The translations under genes were made by a program, and so were the position numbers. From Rhodocyclaceae bacterium (lineage in GTDB: Bacteria > Pseudomonadota > Gammaproteobacteria > Burkholderiales > Rhodocyclaceae): 58,539 nt of DNA. Shown piece by piece: positions 20,160-29,127 of the stretch (positions are counted from its first letter, which is position 1; each line of letters opens with the position of its first letter). The stretch lies in contig JAJVIJ010000002.1 in assembly GCA_022072095.1 (NCBI GenBank), positions 1-58,539 on the forward strand, read 5' to 3'. The notes beneath the pieces were generated by a model. It was not told where the DNA came from, made no database searches, and worked only from the letters and a program-made list of their open reading frames with translations.

Positions 20160-21772
20160 TGTTTGACGATCTGACGGTAATCGGGTTGCAGATGGAACCA
20201 GTAGGTGTAGCCGCTGACGTTCTTCTGCATGGCCACATCCATCACCGGCTGTGCGATCGGCACCCGTGGCACATCCTTGTGGGCGACTTCGATGAAGTCC
20301 CTGACCTGGTTTTCATATTTCTTCCTGTCGGCCTCGAAGCGCGCCGCATCGACCAGACGATCGAGCTCCGGATTCTGGTAGGCCATGGTATTGAACACGG
20401 CGTTTTGCCCGTGGTAGGTCCAGTAGAAGAAATACTCCGGATAGTTGAGCCAGCCGCCGAAGCGATTGACGATCAGCGGCATGTCTTTCTTCAACATCGC
20501 CGCGCGCCAGTTCGCGCCGGGCACCTTGTTGATCACCAGCTTGATGCCGATCTTGGCCAGGGATTCCTGCAGCAGGATCGCGACCGGCTCGGATATGGTG
20601 CCCTGGCCGAGGTCGTAGGACAACGTGGTTTCGAATCCGTCCGCATGGCCGGCCTGCTGCATCAGCTTCTTGGCTTGCGCGAGATCGGTCTTGTAGGAGT
20701 GGGGCGTGGGCCAGACGGGCTGGCCGGGCCGCAGGCCGGAACCGCCCCACAGCTTGACCGCGCGGCCGTAGAAGGCGCCCGCCATCAGTTGCTCGTAGGG
20801 AATCGCGTAAGCGACCGCCTGCCTGACCTTGACGTTGTCGAACGGTGGCTTGGTGACGTTCATGCCGACATACCAGACCGCATTCTCGACGGGCACCGAT
20901 GCAACGTGCAGCTTTCCACCGGCTTTCGACAGTTCCTGGAAATCCTTGGGCGGCATCTCGTAGGTCATGTCGATGTCACCGCGCTCGAGCAGGGCGCGCC
21001 GATTGCCGGCCGACGGCACCTCGCGCTGGATCACGCGCCGCACCTTCGGCATCGGGCCGCTCTTCCAGTTGTCGAAACGCGCATAGACGATTTCCTGCCC
21101 TGGTTTCCAGGACTCGACCTTGTAGGCACCGCCCCCGGCGGCATTGTTCTTCAGCCAGTTTGCGGCCCATGGATCGTCGGGCGTGGCGTTCTTCATCGCC
21201 AGCGTCGAGTTGTAGATCGACGCGACCGGCACGGCCATGTCCGGCAGACTCATCTTGTCCCGACGCGGGAAGCTGACCCGGAACGTGTGTTCATCGACGA
21301 CCTCGAACTGCTCCGGCTTTTCCAGAGAGCCCGCCTTCATCTGGAACTGCGGAAAGCCGCCCATGGCCAGCGCACGGTCGTATGACCACTTGACGTCCTT
21401 GGCCGTCACCGGCGTGCCATCGTGGAAGGTGGCGTTCTTGCGCAGCTTGAAGGTGACCGACAGACCGTCCTTCGCGACCACCCAGCTTTCCGCGAGCTCG
21501 GGTTCGATCTTGCTGTAGTCGTAACTCAGCGTGCCATCGGGCAGTTTTTTCCTGCCATGCGTGATCAGCCGGTCATAGACGAGCCAGGCGACGCCGTAAC
21601 TGGGCCGGTTCGCGCCCACACCATGGATGTCCAGGGAATTGGGGCCCGTCTCGTTGGCGACGATCAGGACATCCTTGGGGCTCGCCGCAGGCACCGCCGT
21701 CGGAACAAGGCTGCCGAAGCACATTGCCGCAAACAATCGGAAGGTAAATCGGGACATCAATCGAGACTTCAT
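20156..21772 (-). CDS. Peptide-type ABC transporter substrate-binding protein (DppA-like)
   Basis: Periplasmic solute-binding protein of family 5, 538 residues. A signal peptide covers about 1-29 (cleavage near VPAAS). Family features include LTVIVANETGP-like start, LAESWVVAKDGLSVTFKLRK, FHDGTPVTAKDVKWSYDRAL and the C-terminal NVSGYTYWFHLQPDYRQI. Family 5 proteins bind peptides, opines, nickel, glycosides or small amides. Given the AtzE/AtzF genes, a urea- or biuret-like nitrogen compound is a reasonable guess. The ATG at 21772 is preferred over one further upstream because the signal peptide starts there. Confidence 0.93.
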   Translation of the reverse strand: MKSRLMSRFTFRLFAAMCFGSLVPTAVPAASPKDVLIVANETGPNSLDIHGVGANRPSYGVAWLVYDRLITHGRKKLPDGTLSYDYSKIEPELAESWVVAKDGLSVTFKLRKNATFHDGTPVTAKDVKWSYDRALAMGGFPQFQMKAGSLEKPEQFEVVDEHTFRVSFPRRDKMSLPDMAVPVASIYNSTLAMKNATPDDPWAANWLKNNAAGGGAYKVESWKPGQEIVYARFDNWKSGPMPKVRRVIQREVPSAGNRRALLERGDIDMTYEMPPKDFQELSKAGGKLHVASVPVENAVWYVGMNVTKPPFDNVKVRQAVAYAIPYEQLMAGAFYGRAVKLWGGSGLRPGQPVWPTPHSYKTDLAQAKKLMQQAGHADGFETTLSYDLGQGTISEPVAILLQESLAKIGIKLVINKVPGANWRAAMLKKDMPLIVNRFGGWLNYPEYFFYWTYHGQNAVFNTMAYQNPELDRLVDAARFEADRKKYENQVRDFIEVAHKDVPRVPIAQPVMDVAMQKNVSGYTYWFHLQPDYRQIVKQ

Positions 21773-21872
21773 TGCGCTGGGCTCCTTGTCGACATCGAAC
21801 ACTGGGGGCATTCCTTGCAAATTCGCCGGAACATGGGGATCGGGCTGCCGACCGCGGGGTTCGTCGCCATGC

Positions 21873-23690
21873 TCATGCACGCGTCGTGCCATCGCCGGCC
21901 GCGAGATAGGCACGCCAGCCGCCATGGGCCGAGATGTCCCGCGCCTCGGCCACCGCCCAGGCCTCGCAGAGAAAGCCGTGCACCCGGCTGCCGTCGGCGA
22001 GCTCGATTTCGCCGATACCGAGCGGCGCACGCACCCGGGCCACGAACTCGCCAAAGGCCGCGGTCGGCATGTCCCAGACCTCGACCTCGACCGCATGGCC
22101 CGGGCCAGCGACGCGCGTCATGCCCGGTTTGGGTGGCTGCGTATCGGGCAAGGCGTACAGGCGATAGCGCGGCGCGGTACGCGTACACGCGACGCGGCGA
22201 GCACCGGCATCGCGCAACTCGTGATTCAGCGGCAGGCCCTGGAGGTGCGCTCCGACCACGGCCAGCCGCGTCGTTCCAGGTGGCGGCGCCCAGACGGGCA
22301 CGGCGCCCGGGCGGGTCTCGCGGAAGCCGCCCGCGATCCGTGCTGCAAACTCCAGCAGACAATGGTCGCTACCCGCCGGTCCATAGAGCGTGATACCGAA
22401 TGGCAGGCCGTCGTCGCGCAAACCGGCGGGCACGGATACGGCCGCCAGGTCGAGCAGATTGGCGAAGTTGGTATAGACCCCGAGCATGCGGTTGCAGGCC
22501 TGCGGCGCGGCTTCGATGGCCGCGATCGTGAAGTACGTCGGCGTGGTCGGCAGCAACAGCACGTCGGCACGACGCCACAGCGCTTCGACCTCGCGCCGCA
22601 GGCCGGCCACGCGATCCAGACAGCGGAACGCATCGGCCGCATCGTAATGTGCGCCGGCGGCAATGGCGGCACGGACCGAGGGCTCGATGTCGTCCGCGTG
22701 CCCATCGTGGAAGGCTTGCAGACCCGACCAGCGTTCGGCCACCCATGGGCCTTCATAAAGCAGGCCCGCCGCTTCCCGGAACGGCCGTTCGTCGACCGCG
22801 ACGCGCTCGATGCCGGCCGCCGCTATCGATGCCTGCACCGCGCTCATCGCCTTCTCGTGCGCCGCATCGCCGGCAAAGTCCAGCGTCTCGAACATGCCGA
22901 CCCGCAAACCCTCCGCAGGCAGCAGCCGTGCCGGCCGCACCCGGCTATAGGGATCCTCGGGGTCCGGGTGTGCAAGCACGCGCAGCAGCTGATCCGCCTC
23001 GGCAGCGTCCGCGGCGAACACCGAGACGCAGTCGAGCGAGCGGCTGGCCGGCACCACCCCTCGGGTGCTGATCAGGCCGCGCGAAGGCTTGACACCCAGC
23101 AGGCCGGTGAGCGCGGCCGGCACGCGGCCGGAGCCGGCCGTGTCGGTGCCGAGCGCGAAACTCACCAGACCACGCGCGACCACCGATGCCGAACCCGAGC
23201 TGGAACCGCCACAGGGATAGCGCGCATCGAAAGGGTTCGGGCAGATGCCGAACGGTGAGCGCACGCCGACGAGGCCGGTGGCGAACTGGTCGAGATTGGT
23301 CTTGCCGATCAGTACCGCACCGGCATCGAGGAGTCGCTGCACGGCCGGTGCGGTCCGGATGGGGCGATAGGCGAACGCCGGGCACGCTGCGGTGGTCGCG
23401 AAATCGACGACGTCGATGTTGTCCTTGACCGCGAAAGGCAGCCCATAGAGCGGCAGTGATGCCGGCGCGGCGCACCAACGCTCATGCAGCGTCGCGAGTT
23501 CGTCGATGCGCTGCTGCAAGGCCGGCGCCGACACGCGCGCGATCCAGGCGGGGTCCGAGGCGACGCAGCGAGCATGAACCTCGATCAGCGCTGCCGCGAG
23601 CGCCTCGCGGCCCTGCCGGTAGCGTGCGTGCAGATTCGCGCGCCTCACCCGCGACCTCACCTCGGTCATCTCGTTCGCTCCCACTGTCAT
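21873..23690 (-). CDS. atzF: Allophanate hydrolase (AtzF-like)
   Basis: Hydrolyses allophanate to CO2 and ammonia. The 605-residue protein has the two-domain layout of the family. The N-terminal amidase-signature domain has K89 in LPFAVKDNIDV, cis-Ser163 in CGGSSSGSAS and Ser187 in GTDTAGSGRVPA. The C-terminal allophanate hydrolase domain, about 450-605, contains VGAHLQGLPLNHELRD and ends with HGFLCEAWAV and DISAHGGWRAYL. It is the first gene of the operon. Two starts are possible; ATG 23690 is preferred because of an AAAGGGGG ribosome site, the alternative being ATG 23669. No urea carboxylase gene is present, so allophanate must come from elsewhere. Confidence 0.92.
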   Translation of the reverse strand: MTVGANEMTEVRSRVRRANLHARYRQGREALAAALIEVHARCVASDPAWIARVSAPALQQRIDELATLHERWCAAPASLPLYGLPFAVKDNIDVVDFATTAACPAFAYRPIRTAPAVQRLLDAGAVLIGKTNLDQFATGLVGVRSPFGICPNPFDARYPCGGSSSGSASVVARGLVSFALGTDTAGSGRVPAALTGLLGVKPSRGLISTRGVVPASRSLDCVSVFAADAAEADQLLRVLAHPDPEDPYSRVRPARLLPAEGLRVGMFETLDFAGDAAHEKAMSAVQASIAAAGIERVAVDERPFREAAGLLYEGPWVAERWSGLQAFHDGHADDIEPSVRAAIAAGAHYDAADAFRCLDRVAGLRREVEALWRRADVLLLPTTPTYFTIAAIEAAPQACNRMLGVYTNFANLLDLAAVSVPAGLRDDGLPFGITLYGPAGSDHCLLEFAARIAGGFRETRPGAVPVWAPPPGTTRLAVVGAHLQGLPLNHELRDAGARRVACTRTAPRYRLYALPDTQPPKPGMTRVAGPGHAVEVEVWDMPTAAFGEFVARVRAPLGIGEIELADGSRVHGFLCEAWAVAEARDISAHGGWRAYLAAGDGTTRA

Positions 23691-23800
23691 GCCCGTCCAG
23701 CCCCCTTTCAGACACCGAATTGGCGGTACGCCGATCACGACGCGCCCGTGAATCCCGGGCATCCGCGCTGGAACCACGGCACCCGATGTACGCATGCGAT

Positions 23801-23813
23801 CTTGTATACCGAA
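23801..23813 (-). promoter_or_regulatory. Candidate GntR/FCD operator (GTATAC palindrome)
   Basis: CTTGTATACCGAA contains the perfect palindrome GTATAC at 23804-23809. It fits the loose GntR/FadR-type pattern GT-N(few)-AC flanked by T and A/C. It overlaps the proposed -10 element of the atzF operon, and a GntR/FCD regulator is the last gene of that operon. The pairing of site and regulator is inference. Confidence 0.5.
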
Positions 23814-23832
23814 CTGAACTCAAATGAAGCAA
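23803..23832 (-). promoter_or_regulatory. Candidate sigma-70 promoter of the atzF-ABC-atzEG-gntR operon
   Basis: On the minus strand: TTGCTT (23827-23832), an 18-bp spacer, then TATACA (23803-23808). The -10 matches TATAAT at four positions and the -35 is weak (three of six). The start codon at 23690 lies about 113 bp downstream. The overlap with the GTATAC palindrome would allow repression by steric block. Confidence 0.42.
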
Positions 23833-24047
23833 AGGCCGTGCCCGATCGCGCCCGTGAGCGGCCACGAACCCGCATTGGCCGCAATCTGAGAGACAATCGC
23901 CATGGTGGTGATGGCCAGCGGATCAGCTGCGCCGGGCGCGACGAAGCGATCCATTGCCCCCTGTCGGTGCGCGCCGCACGCAAGCGGTGCGCCCGGCGCG
24001 TCGAAGCGGCGGACAACAGAGCAGATCAGGATCGAGGAGACGAAGAC

Positions 24048-25679
24048 ATGAATCCACAACATCCGGCCGGGCAGGTCATCCGCGAGGGCGTGGAATCCTT
24101 CTGGGCACGCATGGTGCGGGACCACCGACTCACGGGGCGGCTGAGCTATCCCGCTTTCCTGGCGCGCGCCGCGGCGGACCGACCCGAGAAGCCGGCACTG
24201 ATCCACGCCGACCGGACACACAGCTATCGCGAGCTGTACGCGGCGATTCATGGCGTCGCCGACGCCCTGGCACGGGATTTCGGCATCACCGCAGGTGACC
24301 GCGTCGCGCTGTTGCTGGACAACAGCGATATCTATGACATATGGTATCTGGCCATCCTCGCCATGGGCGCGATGGCGGTGCCGCTGAACACCAAGCTCAC
24401 CGCGCACGAGATCGAATACATCCTGGCGGACGCGGGCGTGCGCTTGCTGATCCACGAAGCGGTCCACGCAGAAGTCGTGGCCGGCCTGGACGCCGCGCTG
24501 CGCAAGCGCCTGGCGTGTTTCACGCTCGATCGGGAGCAGCCGCCATCGGCACCGGCCGACAGCAGCCCTGCCGAGCTGCTCGCAGGCTTCATGGCGATGG
24601 CACCGGACGTCGAGACCCCGGCCGCGATCTACTACACCTCGGGCACCACCGGCAAGCCCAAGGGCGTCGTGCACACGCACCGCAGCTTCATCGCCGCGGC
24701 ACTGCAGGCTCCACTCGCCTGGGAATATGCGGACCCGGAAACCATCAATCTGGCGACGACGCCCCTGTTCCACATCGCCAACCACACCGTGTACCTGCCC
24801 ACACTTGCCGTCGGTGGCACGCTGGTGATCGACACCTTCGGCACCGCCCGCGCGTTCGAGCTGATCGAACGGCATCGGGTCAGCCAGTTTTTCGCGGTGC
24901 CGTCGATGCTGCTGATGATGGTGCAGCATCCGGAGCGGGACCAACATGACACCCGCTCGGTACGGCGCGTGCTGTTCGGCGCGGCCCCGATGCCGGTGAG
25001 CAAACTGGAAGCGGTTCAGGAACTGTTCCCGAAGGCGGTGCTGCTGCATGGCATGGGACAGACCGAATGCTCGGGAACGACGGTCACACTGCCCAGCGAC
25101 CAGGCCTTCGCGAAGGCCGGCTCCGTCGGCATCAACATACCCGGAACCGAAATCCGGATCGTGGACGATCAGGACGGGGAACTGCCACCGAATTCGGTCG
25201 GCGAGCTGGTGACGCGCGGCCCCAACGTCATGAGCCATTACCTGAATCGCGCCGAAGCGACCGCGGAGACCCTGCGCGGTGGCTGGTTGCACACCGGCGA
25301 CCTCGGCTACCGTGATGAGGCCGGCTATGTCTACCTGGTCGACCGCAAGAAGGACATGATCATCCGCGGAGGCGAAAACATCTACTCCACCGAAGTCGAG
25401 TCCGTGCTCTATCAGCTGCCCGAGGTCGCCCAGGCCGCCGTGATCGGCATGCCCAGCGAGCTGTTCGGCGAGGAGGTGCTGGCCTTTCTGGTGCTCAAGG
25501 AAGGATGCTCGTGCCCGTCACTGGACGCGATCCAGGCCCATTGCCGCAGCCGGCTCGCCCGCTTCAAGATTCCGGTCGCGATCGAGTTTCTCGACAACAT
25601 GCCTCAGACCGCGACGGGCAAGATCCAGAAACACGAATTGAAAATGCTGGTCAAGCCATCCGGCAGACCGACGAGCTAG
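24048..25679 (+). CDS. AMP-forming acyl-CoA synthetase (fatty-acid ligase family)
   Basis: Activates a carboxylic acid to its CoA thioester through an acyl-AMP. The 543-residue protein has all the ANL-family motifs: P-loop [29 protein letters not shown], the hinge region YLVDRKKDMIIRGGENIY and the C-terminal catalytic lysine in PQTATGKIQKHEL. The N-terminus is soluble. The overall pattern resembles medium/long-chain fatty acid or aryl-acid ligases; the substrate cannot be told from sequence. It is divergent from the atzF operon and ends in a convergent overlap with the DUF3467-like gene, the two stop codons sharing CTAG. Confidence 0.9.
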   Translation: MNPQHPAGQVIREGVESFWARMVRDHRLTGRLSYPAFLARAAADRPEKPALIHADRTHSYRELYAAIHGVADALARDFGITAGDRVALLLDNSDIYDIWYLAILAMGAMAVPLNTKLTAHEIEYILADAGVRLLIHEAVHAEVVAGLDAALRKRLACFTLDREQPPSAPADSSPAELLAGFMAMAPDVETPAAIYYTSGTTGKPKGVVHTHRSFIAAALQAPLAWEYADPETINLATTPLFHIANHTVYLPTLAVGGTLVIDTFGTARAFELIERHRVSQFFAVPSMLLMMVQHPERDQHDTRSVRRVLFGAAPMPVSKLEAVQELFPKAVLLHGMGQTECSGTTVTLPSDQAFAKAGSVGINIPGTEIRIVDDQDGELPPNSVGELVTRGPNVMSHYLNRAEATAETLRGGWLHTGDLGYRDEAGYVYLVDRKKDMIIRGGENIYSTEVESVLYQLPEVAQAAVIGMPSELFGEEVLAFLVLKEGCSCPSLDAIQAHCRSRLARFKIPVAIEFLDNMPQTATGKIQKHELKMLVKPSGRPTS

Positions 25680-26038
25680 TTTTGGGAGGGCTTGTCGCCC
25701 GCCGCGCCGGGCGGCCTTGGAAGCGCAGCCGCAGCGGCAAGAATTTGCTGAAGTTGCTGCTGCAGGTTTTGCGCCGCCTCCAGGCTCAACACCAGACGCG
25801 CGACCAGCTTGCCGTTCAGTTGCTCCGGCAGCTTCGCCCCCTGGCGGGCGGCGGCGGCAACCGCGGAGATGACGCGCGGCTCGAGAAAGCCGAAATCCAT
25901 GAACAGCGTGCCGGCGGCAAGTTCCAGCGCCGAGTAATTGGTGTAGATCGGCTGGTCAGCGTTCGTGCCGGTGGTGAGGTTGATGCGCATGCTGACCACG
26001 CGATTGCCGGCCACGTCGGGGTTGTTGCTGTCGCTCAT
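25676..26038 (-). CDS. DUF3467-like small protein
   Basis: A 120-residue cytoplasmic protein of unknown function. The pattern YTNYSALELAAGTLFMDFGFLEP followed by ARLVLSLEAAQNLQQQLQQIL resembles DUF3467 proteins (Y-x-N, central DF, then a strand and a helix near the end), with an unusual 20-residue insertion before the last strand and a Pro/Ala-rich tail. The start overlaps the stop of the upstream coiled-coil gene (ATGA), so the two are co-translated. The family call is my reading of the pattern, not a database match. Confidence 0.65.
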   Translation of the reverse strand: MSDSNNPDVAGNRVVSMRINLTTGTNADQPIYTNYSALELAAGTLFMDFGFLEPRVISAVAAAARQGAKLPEQLNGKLVARLVLSLEAAQNLQQQLQQILAAAAALPRPPGAAGDKPSQN

Positions 26039-26796
26039 CGTTTCTCCACATTGGATTCGGCCGGCGTCGGGACGGGTGTCGGCGCCTGCTTGGTTTTGCG
26101 CTCTCGCTCCGCGCGCTTGCGGTCACGTTCGGCAATTCGGCGATCGCGCTCGGCATTCTGCCGCTTCTGCTCGGCGACCTGCGCGGCGGCGTCGGTGGCC
26201 TTGCGCGCACGTGCCGCGGCCTTGTCGGCATCGCGCTGCGTCTGCCGGATCGCGTCGCGCTCCGCATCAGCCTTGCGGGTCTGGGCATCACGCGCGCGCT
26301 CGTCCGCGCGTTGCGCACGCGCGCGCTCTTCATCCTTGCTCTCGCGCGCCGTTTCGCTGGCACGGACGGCGTCTTCGCGCCGCCTGGCATCGGCCGCGGC
26401 GCGTCGCGCATCGCGCTCCCGATTGCGAAGCTCACGATCCAGATCGGCCGCATCGGCTTCCAGACGCCCCGCCGCCCGCTCCGCCGCCTTTTGGTCCTGT
26501 CTGGCCTTTTCAAGGCAGTCGGAAACCAGAAACTCCTGCCAGCAGCGCACCCCCTCCTGCGCGTGCCGCGCATTGGCCTCCTCCCGCATGGCCCGGGCGC
26601 GAGCCTTCAATTCGTTCGAGCGCCGCTCGACATCCTCTTTTTCGGCTTTCGGCAAGATCGCCTCGCGGACATCGGCTGGCGTGCCTTGCGTCCCCACCGC
26701 CAGTCCTGCCGCAGGCGAGGCCGTCACCCATGTCCAGATACACAGCGCGGACAAGCACGCTCGCAGTCCCGGATACCTTTTGACAAATTGCAGCAT
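26035..26796 (-). CDS. Secreted, highly charged coiled-coil protein
   Basis: A 253-residue protein of unknown function. An N-terminal signal peptide covers about 1-31 (hydrophobic core LSALCIWTWVTA, then SPAAG). After it, almost the whole protein is a charged Ala/Arg/Glu/Asp/Lys-rich helix predicted to form a long coiled coil. A conserved-looking cysteine pair occurs in CWQEFLVSDCL near residue 90, which could form a disulfide in the periplasm. The tail is Pro/Thr-rich. ATG 26796 is chosen because the signal peptide starts there; an in-frame ATG at 26850 is possible. It overlaps the DUF3467-like gene by 4 bp. Confidence 0.7.
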   Translation of the reverse strand: MLQFVKRYPGLRACLSALCIWTWVTASPAAGLAVGTQGTPADVREAILPKAEKEDVERRSNELKARARAMREEANARHAQEGVRCWQEFLVSDCLEKARQDQKAAERAAGRLEADAADLDRELRNRERDARRAAADARRREDAVRASETARESKDEERARAQRADERARDAQTRKADAERDAIRQTQRDADKAAARARKATDAAAQVAEQKRQNAERDRRIAERDRKRAERERKTKQAPTPVPTPAESNVEKR

Positions 26797-26859
26797 GCGC
26801 AAAACGGTATCACGACTGCGGCAGACTTCCGAAGCGAACCGCCGAAGCACTTGGAGCGG

Positions 26860-27003
26860 CTAGCGCTGGATCGTGCTTCGCGCGTTCAATGCGTAGGCCA
26901 GGGCAGCAAAGACCCCCAACGCGAGCACCAGGGTCCAGGACGCCTGCGCCCACACTGCCGCGGCCGAACCGGCCAACGAAACATGCCCAGCCCATCTGCC
27001 CAT
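26860..27003 (-). CDS. Small single-pass membrane protein (47 residues)
   Basis: A short gene starting at ATG 27003 with a good ribosome site (GCAGGAGACG just upstream). The product has one clear transmembrane helix at about 22-41 (ASWTLVLALGVFAALAYAL) and a short polar tail ending NARSTIQR. No family is recognised. The frame is open further upstream to 27075, but that extension has no ribosome site. It could be the first gene of a small operon with the secreted coiled-coil gene 63 bp downstream. It is also possible that it is not expressed. Confidence 0.5.
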   Translation of the reverse strand: MGRWAGHVSLAGSAAAVWAQASWTLVLALGVFAALAYALNARSTIQR

Positions 27004-27146
27004 CGCCGTCTCCTGCGCGTGACTTATTCGTGGATTATCTGAACTCGGATCGCGAAGCTCCGTGAAATCAAGCATATTACGACACGATAATGCAGTAAAG
27101 GATCATATACCGATGCCAGCGCGCTGATTCAGCTGCTTACCCAAGA

Positions 27147-27173
27147 AAAAAGGCGCCACATGGGCGCCTTTTT
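27147..27173. terminator. Strong bidirectional rho-independent terminator after amtB
   Basis: An 11-bp stem (AAAAAGGCGCC / GGCGCCTTTTT) with the 5-base loop ACATG. It has a run of A on the left and T on the right, so it works on either strand. It lies 18 bp beyond the amtB stop and ends the torF-glnK-amtB transcript. Confidence 0.9.
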
Positions 27174-27190
27174 CCGGTTTGGCTTGCTTT

Positions 27191-28720
27191 TCAGTAGTGG
27201 TAGGCCGACTCGCCATGCGAGGTGATATCCAGCCCCTCGCGCTCTTCGTCCTCGGGGACCCTGAGCCCGATGAAGATGTCCACGATCTTGAAGCAGATGA
27301 ACGAGGCCACCGCCGACCAGACGATCGCCGTGCCCACGCCCCACAGCTGACTGGTGAGCTGCGCGCCCATGTCGAAATCACCGACCTTGTTCGCGACGTA
27401 ATCATAGACACCCGTACCACCCAGGCTGGGCGAAACGAAGACGCCGGTCAGCAAGGCACCCACGATGCCGCCGACACCATGGACACCGAACACGTCCAGC
27501 GCATCATCCGCACCCAGCAGCCGCTTGAGCCCGTTGACCCCCCAGAGGCAGACGACCCCGGCGACGAGCCCGATGATCAGCGCCCCCATCGGGCCGACAA
27601 AACCGCAGGCCGGCGTGATCGCGACCAAACCCGCGACGGCACCCGAAGCGCCGCCCAGCATCGATGGCTTGCCCTTGAACATCCATTCGGCGAAAACCCA
27701 GGAGACCGTGGCCGCAGCGGTGGCGACGAAGGTGTTCAGAAAGGCCATCGCGCCAACACCGTTCGCCTCCAGGTTGGAACCGGCATTGAAACCGAACCAA
27801 CCCACCCACAGCAGCGAGGCCCCGATCATGGTGGTGGTCAGGCTGTGCGGCGCCATGGAGTCCTTGCCATAGCCCAGTCGCTTGCCCAGCAGATAGGACC
27901 CGACCAAGCCCGCGATCCCGGCATTGATGTGCACCACCGTGCCTCCGGCGAAATCCAGCGCCCCCTTCTGGAACAGGAAGCCGGCCGTCGCTGTCGCCGC
28001 CTCAGCCGCCGCGGCATCGGTATAGGCGTCGGGGCCGGCCCAGAACCAGACCATGTGCGCCATCGGCAGATAGCTGAGCGAAAACCACAGCACCGAAAAC
28101 AGCAGCACGGCCGAGAACTTGATCCGCTCGGCATAGGCACCGACGATCAGCGCCACGGTGATGGCCGCGAAGGTGGCCTGGAACGCGATGTAGATGAACT
28201 CGGGGATGACCACACCCTTGCTGAACGTCGCCGCCGGCGAATCGGGTGTCACGCCGTGCAGGAACAAGCGATCGAGTCCGCCGATGAAGGCGTTGCCGGG
28301 CGTGAACGCAAGGCTGTAGCCATAGATCGCCCACAGCACCGTGATCACCGCGAAGATCATGAACACCTGCATCAGCACGGAGAGCATGTTCTTTGCGCGC
28401 ACCAGACCGCCATAAAACATCGCCAGACCCGGAATGGTCATCAGGATCACGAAGGCGGTGGCAACGATCATCCAGGCGGTATCGCCCTTGCTCGGGGTCG
28501 GTGCCGCAACGGCGGGGGCTGCCACGGGGGCAGGCGTCGATGCCGCCGCCGGGACCGCCGGCATGGCCGTCGCGGCGGCAGGCGCCGACGGCGTGTCGGC
28601 CGATTTCGCGTCCATCGTGGCCGGGGCTGTGCCAGACTCCGCCGGCTTGTCCTGCGCCCACGCCGCGCCGGACAGTGCGAGCGCAAACGTGGCCATCAGG
28701 GTGGTGACGAGTGTTTTCAT
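27191..28720 (-). CDS. amtB: Ammonium channel AmtB with alanine/proline-rich N-terminal extension
   Basis: Conducts ammonia/ammonium across the inner membrane and is gated by the PII protein. The 509-residue precursor has a signal peptide (1-22, cleavage after AWA) and a low-complexity Ala/Pro/Thr-rich segment from about 23 to 78. The channel of about 11 helices begins near residue 80 (AWMIVATAFVILMTIPGLAMFYGG). Family signatures include FAGGTVVHINAGIAGL with one pore histidine and GVHGVGGIVGALLTGVF near the C-terminus with the other conserved histidines. The gene lies 10 bp after glnK. The long N-terminal extension is longer than the short one in E. coli AmtB. Confidence 0.96.
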   Translation of the reverse strand: MKTLVTTLMATFALALSGAAWAQDKPAESGTAPATMDAKSADTPSAPAAATAMPAVPAAASTPAPVAAPAVAAPTPSKGDTAWMIVATAFVILMTIPGLAMFYGGLVRAKNMLSVLMQVFMIFAVITVLWAIYGYSLAFTPGNAFIGGLDRLFLHGVTPDSPAATFSKGVVIPEFIYIAFQATFAAITVALIVGAYAERIKFSAVLLFSVLWFSLSYLPMAHMVWFWAGPDAYTDAAAAEAATATAGFLFQKGALDFAGGTVVHINAGIAGLVGSYLLGKRLGYGKDSMAPHSLTTTMIGASLLWVGWFGFNAGSNLEANGVGAMAFLNTFVATAAATVSWVFAEWMFKGKPSMLGGASGAVAGLVAITPACGFVGPMGALIIGLVAGVVCLWGVNGLKRLLGADDALDVFGVHGVGGIVGALLTGVFVSPSLGGTGVYDYVANKVGDFDMGAQLTSQLWGVGTAIVWSAVASFICFKIVDIFIGLRVPEDEEREGLDITSHGESAYHY

Positions 28721-28730
28721 GGGTATGCTC

Positions 28731-29096
<366 letters not shown>

Positions 29097-29127
29097 CTAG
29101 ACCCGGCGCGAATCACACTGCGCAGAC

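Larger units (their letters stand above)
23691..24047. other. Divergent intergenic region between atzF-like and acyl-CoA ligase genes
   Basis: A stretch of 357 bp with no convincing gene. It holds the presumed promoter and GntR-type operator of the minus-strand operon (about 23801-23832), and on its right side an unmapped promoter for the plus-strand ligase. The ligase has a good ribosome site (GAGGAGA) just before 24048. A plus-strand frame stays open across the whole region from inside atzF, but it lacks family similarity and is a GC-driven artefact. Confidence 0.6.
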
